DNA of 64,000 nt from Stomorhina lunata. Lineage: Eukaryota > Arthropoda > Insecta > Diptera > Rhiniidae. Each line of letters opens with the position of its first letter. Position 1 is the first letter of the stretch. The stretch lies in NCBI GenBank assembly GCA_933228675.1, contig OW121743.1, positions 108,185,468 through 108,249,467 on the forward strand. Direction: 5' to 3'. The position numbers were made by a program, and so were the translations under genes. The notes under the pieces are model-generated. The model was not told the origin of the DNA and did not search any database. It saw only the letters and a program-made list of their open reading frames with translations. Below are positions 59,371 through 64,000 of the stretch, piece after piece.

Positions 59371-60176
59371 ACAAGTAAGAAAGCGCTATAGTCGGTCAAG
59401 CCGACCATACGATACCCTTCACCACTAAGATCAAAGGTGTTATTTTTCCTGTATAAAGACAAATATTTGCTAAATTTTGCCATCATACAAACATTTTCTC
59501 AAAACTTATATATATTCAACCTGTTTCCGTCATTTGGACTTATATGAGAGCTAGGGTCAAATGTGGACCGATTATCTCGAAATTTGGCAAATTGATTACA
59601 GTTGTTACAAAAATTATGTATGCAAAAAATAAGCTCAAAATTTTCATTATCTTTAGATTTACGAGCGTTTTAGTGATTTTTTGTCTCATTTAGTGCGTTT
59701 TTGAAGGAGAGTTTGTATGGGAGCTATGGTCCGATTTCAACGAAATTTGGTACAGTGATTAAAGTTTACATAAGCAGTATCTGTTTTAAATTTCATGAAA
59801 AAATATTGATATTTGTGGCCAATATAGCAATTCCGGGAAGTTTGACCTATGGGAGGTACCATAAATAATGGACCGATTTTGACCAATTTCAATTGCCATG
59901 GTTCCATTATCAAAAAAATTATCTGTGCCAAATTTCATCAAATTATCTTTAGAATTGCGACCTGTAGTTTGATTACAAGGTTTACATGGGGGTCCAGCCA
60001 GCCAGACCGACGGACGGACGGACGGACGGACGGACGGACATCGCTAAATCGACTCAGAAAGTGATTCTTAGTCTATTGGTATACTAAAAGGTGGGTCTAA
60101 GACAAATATTTCTATGCGTTACAAACATCAGCACAAACTTATAATACCCTTTCCACCCATGGTGGTGAAGGGTATA
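59371..60176 (-). mobile_element. INE-1/DINE-1-like element, copy 3
   Basis: Minus strand: 5' TTATACCCTTCACCACCATG with fold-back GGTGGAAAGGGTAT, then GAGTCGATTTAGCGATGTCC, a GTCC microsatellite of about 8 repeats, and an interior like copy 2. The 3' end is a GGTCGGCTTGACCGAC hairpin and CTTTCTTACTTGT. Apparently full length (about 806 bp). Its 5' end abuts the foldback at 60186. Confidence 0.9.
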
Positions 60177-60185
60177 AAAATTATA

Positions 60186-61504
60186 TGTGTGAAGTTAAAT
60201 TTGAAATTTAAATCCCTAGACACAAACCAATGTTTTCAACAGAGTTTTGTTATGTAGTTAATATAGCTCTGTTAAGAACCAAAAATAAAGGAAATACACA
60301 TGGAATTCGAATTCCTAATGAACCAGGCAACGTGGGCGGACAAATGGCGTATTAGATTAGGCGAATAGTAGGCGAGGATGTTATTTATGGATACCCATAG
60401 TCAGAATCTATAACAGAGTTAGTTGGTAGGCGCTGCTAACAGTTTTCCAAAATATCAAATGTGCGATTATGCAAAGGGAGGATTCCAAATTCACAGGAAA
60501 CAAGACAACGTGGGCGGACAAATGTGGTATCTGGCTGAAGCTAATGATGTTTGCTATGAGCACCTGTAGTCAGAACCTTTAACAGAGCGAGTTGCTAGGA
60601 GTTATTAGTATTTCTTCGAAAAATTTCATATGTGGGACTATGTTAAGGGAGGATTCCAGATTCCTTAGAAACAAGGCAACGTGGGCGGACAAATGAGGTA
60701 TCGGGGAGTAGCTGAGGATGTTTTGTATAGGGTTCCATTGTCAGAATATCTAACAGAGCGAGTTGATAGAAGTTATTGAGATTTTTATGAAATTTAAAAA
60801 AAAATTCTGCATAACTCCTACCAACTCGCTCTGTTAGATATTCTGACATTGGAACCCTATAGAATACATCCTCAGCTACTCCCGATAACACATTTGTCCG
60901 CTCACGTTGCCTTGTTTCTAAGGAATCTGGATTGGTAGGAGTTATTGAGATGGTTATGAAATTTCTTAAAAAAATCTCAATAACTCCTACTAACTCGCTC
61001 TGTTAGATAATCTGACAATGGAACCCTATAAAAAACATCCTCAGCTACTCTTCGATCCTCCCTTAACATAGTCCCACATGTGAAATTTTTTGAAAAAATA
61101 CTAATAACTCCTAGTAACTCGCTCTGTTAATGGTTCCGACTATAGGCGCTCATAGAAAACATCCTTAGCTACAACCACATACCACATTTGGCCGCCCACG
61201 TTGTCTTGTTTCCTGGGAATTTGGAATCCTTCTTAAGCATAATCTCACATTTGATATTTTGAAAAACTTTTAACAGCACCTCTGTTATGGATTCTGACTA
61301 TGGGTATCCATAGATAAAATACTCACCTACAATCTGAGACCCCATTTGTCCGCCCACGTTGCCTGGTTCACTAGGAATTCGAATTCCTTTTATATTCCCC
61401 TTATTTTTGGTCCTTAACAGAGCTATGTTAACTACATAACAGAGCTCTGTTAAAAACATTGGTTTGTGTCTAGGGTTTAAAATTTCAAATTTAACTTCAC
61501 ACAC
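60186..61504. mobile_element. Large foldback element with modular inverted arms
   Basis: Outer 50-60 bp match as inverted repeats (TGTGTGAAGTTAAATTTGAA at the left, its complement ending 61504), with similarity all the way to a centre near 60800-60960. Each arm contains about three diverged modules carrying GGCAACGTGGGCGGACAAAT, GCTGAGGATG, TCAGAAT and AACAGAGCGAGTTG. This resembles FB-type elements, where long arms are built of tandem sub-repeats. No transposase is encoded. Confidence 0.9.
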
Positions 61505-62940
61505 ATCAAAAACTTTACATTTTCGCGAAATGCAACGATTTCGCAGGTACGCCGAAACGTTTCATGATATCGACCTTTTCAAGATATTTTCTATTATTTC
61601 TTTGTTTTAAAACATTGATGAGTAATTTTTAAAATTGTTTTGAAAATCTAAAATACATGAAGTGTGTATTTATTACAAAACAATTTTTAAAAATATTACC
61701 CCTATAAATAAGACCCTCGCAAAAACTAAATACATTTTTTTATAAGTATTTCAAGGGGTACGAATTATAAAAATTCAAATTAATTTTTATTGTTTTCAAT
61801 AATATATTTAAACATTTGTATAATTGAAAAAGGTAGGAAACAAGTAATAAAATAAATTCACTATTTTATTAACAGAATAAAACAGTTCAAATACGCAAAC
61901 AACACATTCATTGTTTTAAATACAAAAAACGGCCAACAAATTCATTAAGCAATTGAAATTAATTTGAAAATTAAGAGAAGAAAAAACTGCAAATGAACGA
62001 ACAAACAGAAAGACAGACGGACTTGTAATGAAAAAGGTGTTTTATGTAATCATTGACCAAAAAATTACGGAATTAAAGAACACTTGACTAGCAAATGCTG
62101 GCCAACAGAAACAATAAATTCAAAAACAAATAAATTAATGAATGAACCTATGGAAAAACAAGGTCTGAAGGACAGACTGACGATATGACTGACGTACGCT
62201 CATTTTTTTTCTAACGTTTACACTTTTGTAATTTTGTACTGTTTTCACATTTTCAAAACAATTTGTTTAATGGAAAAATTTAACAATAAAACAATGGACA
62301 AATAAATAAACTCAGAAAAAATAAACAATAAACCATAAAAAACAAAATTACAACATTTGAAAAAAACATTAAAAATACTCGTATTGTGATGGCTCTTGTT
62401 TCGTTTTTTTTTTGTATTTTATACGTTTTCACGTTTTTTTTTTATTTTATTTTAGAATTTAATCATTTTTAATGATGTTGTTGTTTTGTTTGGAACATGA
62501 AATTTAATTTATAGCCCTGTCGTACTTCATTTTTCTATACTTTTAGTCTTTAGTTTGAAAAATTTTCTATTTTGAAACATGAAATTGTTTAACAATTAAT
62601 GCGGAAGTCCTTAATGAGGATCATAAAAAACGTAACAGCAAAAACTATTTGTGTTTTACAACCTAAACAAGAAGTCGTTAAAATCTACAGATTAAGGTAT
62701 AAAAACAGCATTTGACAGTTTATTTGAATTTACATCAAATAAATGTCATTCGAGGATTTAACTTTATGAACTTAAGAAATTTATATGTTGACACCAAAAA
62801 AACAAAGAACCCAAACATTCTATACTTTTTAAGGAATGGAAAAAATATTTAAATTACGGTCTTAGGAATTATAAACAGTTTTAAAATAGCACAATTTGAG
62901 TTGTGATCAAAATATATGTCGTTATGCAAAAAGATTAAAA
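61505..62940. other. Unique non-coding stretch
   Basis: AT-rich sequence without recognised genes. Several AAATGAATGAAC- and GACAGAC-like tetranucleotide stretches occur at 61990-62190. Confidence 0.5.
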
Positions 62941-62944
62941 GACT

Positions 62945-63008
62945 TCAATGGTGAAGAGTATCATATAGTCGGGCTTTACCGACTAAAGCAGTTTCTTACT
63001 TTTTTAAC
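62945..63008 (+). mobile_element. Isolated INE-1-like 3' end
   Basis: TGGTGAAGAGTATCATATAG, hairpin AGTCGGGCTTTACCGACT, then TTTCTTACTTTTTTAA. This has the same subterminal repeat, hairpin and tail order as copies 2 and 3. No matching 5' end was found upstream, so it is a truncated copy. Confidence 0.7.
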
Positions 63009-63049
63009 TTTAGTCCGATACAATTTATATCAGACGAGGTATTACACTT

Positions 63050-64000
63050 TTTCATATCTAATTTTCCATATAATTTTTTTTCCATAGAAAATTTTCTGTA
63101 TAAAATTTTCTTCATTGAAAAATTCTATATAAATTTTCTGCATAAAATTTTCTTCATTGAAAAATTCTATATAAAATTTATTCATAGAAAAATTCTATAA
63201 AAAATTTGTTGTTCATGAAAAAGTTCTATATAGAATTTGTTCATAAAAAAAATTCTATATAAATTTTTTTTACAGAAAAACTCTAAATAAATGTTTTTTA
63301 TAGAAAATTTTTGATATAAAATTTTTCATATAAAAATGTTCTATTTATTGTAAAATTTTTTCATAAACAATTTTTCATATAAATTTTTTTATATTAAATT
63401 TATAAAAATTTCTATATACAATGTTTTCATAGAATATTTTCTTTATAAAAATTTGTTATAGAAAATCTGCTATATAAAATTTTTTCATAGAAAATTTACA
63501 ATATTATTTTTTTTTTCATACCAAAATTCTATATAAAGTTTTTTTATAGAATATTTTTGATATTAAACTTTTTCATATAAAAATTTTCCATACAAAATTT
63601 TTTCATAAAAATGTTTCTATATAAATTTTTTTATAATTAATTTTAGATAAATTTCTATACAAAATTTTTTCATATAAAATTTTCTATAGATAAATTTCTA
63701 TATAAAATTTTTTAAAGAAAATTTAAATATAAAACTTTGTTATAGAAAATTTTCTATATTATTTTTTTTCATAGAAAATTTTTTTCATACAAAATTTTCC
63801 ATATAAAATTTGTTACATTAAATTTAAGATCAATTTCTATACAAAATTTTTTAATAAAAAAATTTCTATATGAAAATTTGTTATAGAAAATCTTCTTTAT
63901 ACATTTTTTTCATAGAAAATTTTCTATATTATTTTTTTCATAGAAAAATTCTATATACAATTTTTTTATAGAAAATTTTTGATATAAAACTTTTTCATAA
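63050..64000. repeat. AT minisatellite array, TTTTCATAGAAAATTTTCTA type (array 14)
   Basis: Units near AAATTTTTTCATAG then AAAATTTTCTATAT, of the same type as array 12, but more decayed. It runs past the window's right edge. Confidence 0.88.

Noticed and set aside
60643..60891. 82-codon open frame (-)
   Set aside because: Lies across the centre of the large foldback element; no domain.
62896..63087. 63-codon open frame (+)
   Set aside because: Spans an INE-1-like 3' end and the start of an AT array.

Overview
The window looks like AT-rich nuclear DNA from a higher fly, probably a calyptrate such as a blowfly, flesh fly or house-fly relative. The basis is: short introns with GT..AG borders; dispersed elements of the Drosophila INE-1/DINE-1 type (subterminal inverted repeats plus a GTCY microsatellite); a mariner remnant; tRNA-headed SINE sequence; and large minisatellite arrays built on TTTTCTATAGAAAA. 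The species is an inference. By my estimate a little under half of the window is AT minisatellite, and most of the rest is transposon remains or unique non-coding DNA.

Only one protein-coding gene is supported: a three-exon acyl-CoA synthetase / luciferase-like adenylating enzyme at 19751-21655 (+), 581 residues once two introns are removed. It carries the P-loop, YGMTE, TGD, RYKD and C-terminal GK motifs of the ANL superfamily. No functional RNA gene was found.

Layout. 1-1860: a 16-bp satellite around a 29-bp array. 1861-3224: unique. 3225-5205: 29-bp array. 5206-6335: unique. 6336-9490: 28-bp array. 9636-12230: large INE-1-like element. 12896-14415: decayed arrays with an inverted repeat. 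14425-19262: a run of short elements (array-border block, INE-1-like ends, a TIR element, a tRNA-like SINE head, a MITE, a foldback). 19671-21750: the enzyme gene. 22320-25160: three linked arrays and duplications. 25161-27640: SINE tail, INE-1-like fragment, unique DNA. 27641-33955: arrays invaded by two TIR elements. 35100-38100: 30-bp-class array. 39310-44110: border block and the largest 31-bp array, with higher-order structure. 45338-47169: a mariner remnant containing an INE-1-like element and a SINE. 47965-53870: more arrays. 55170-57750: an array with a TTAA-flanked MITE, then a Helitron-like element with a 130-bp tandem repeat. 59371-61504: an INE-1-like element abutting a modular foldback. 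63050-64000: another array.

Most notable points: the arrays share a palindromic CTATAG core although their unit sequences differ; a conserved ~130-190 bp block sits at the same end of three arrays, so array plus block may be one mobile or co-duplicating unit; the Helitron-like element carries tandem GGCGCC-containing units that resemble CTCF-type sites; and several elements fold into long hairpins.
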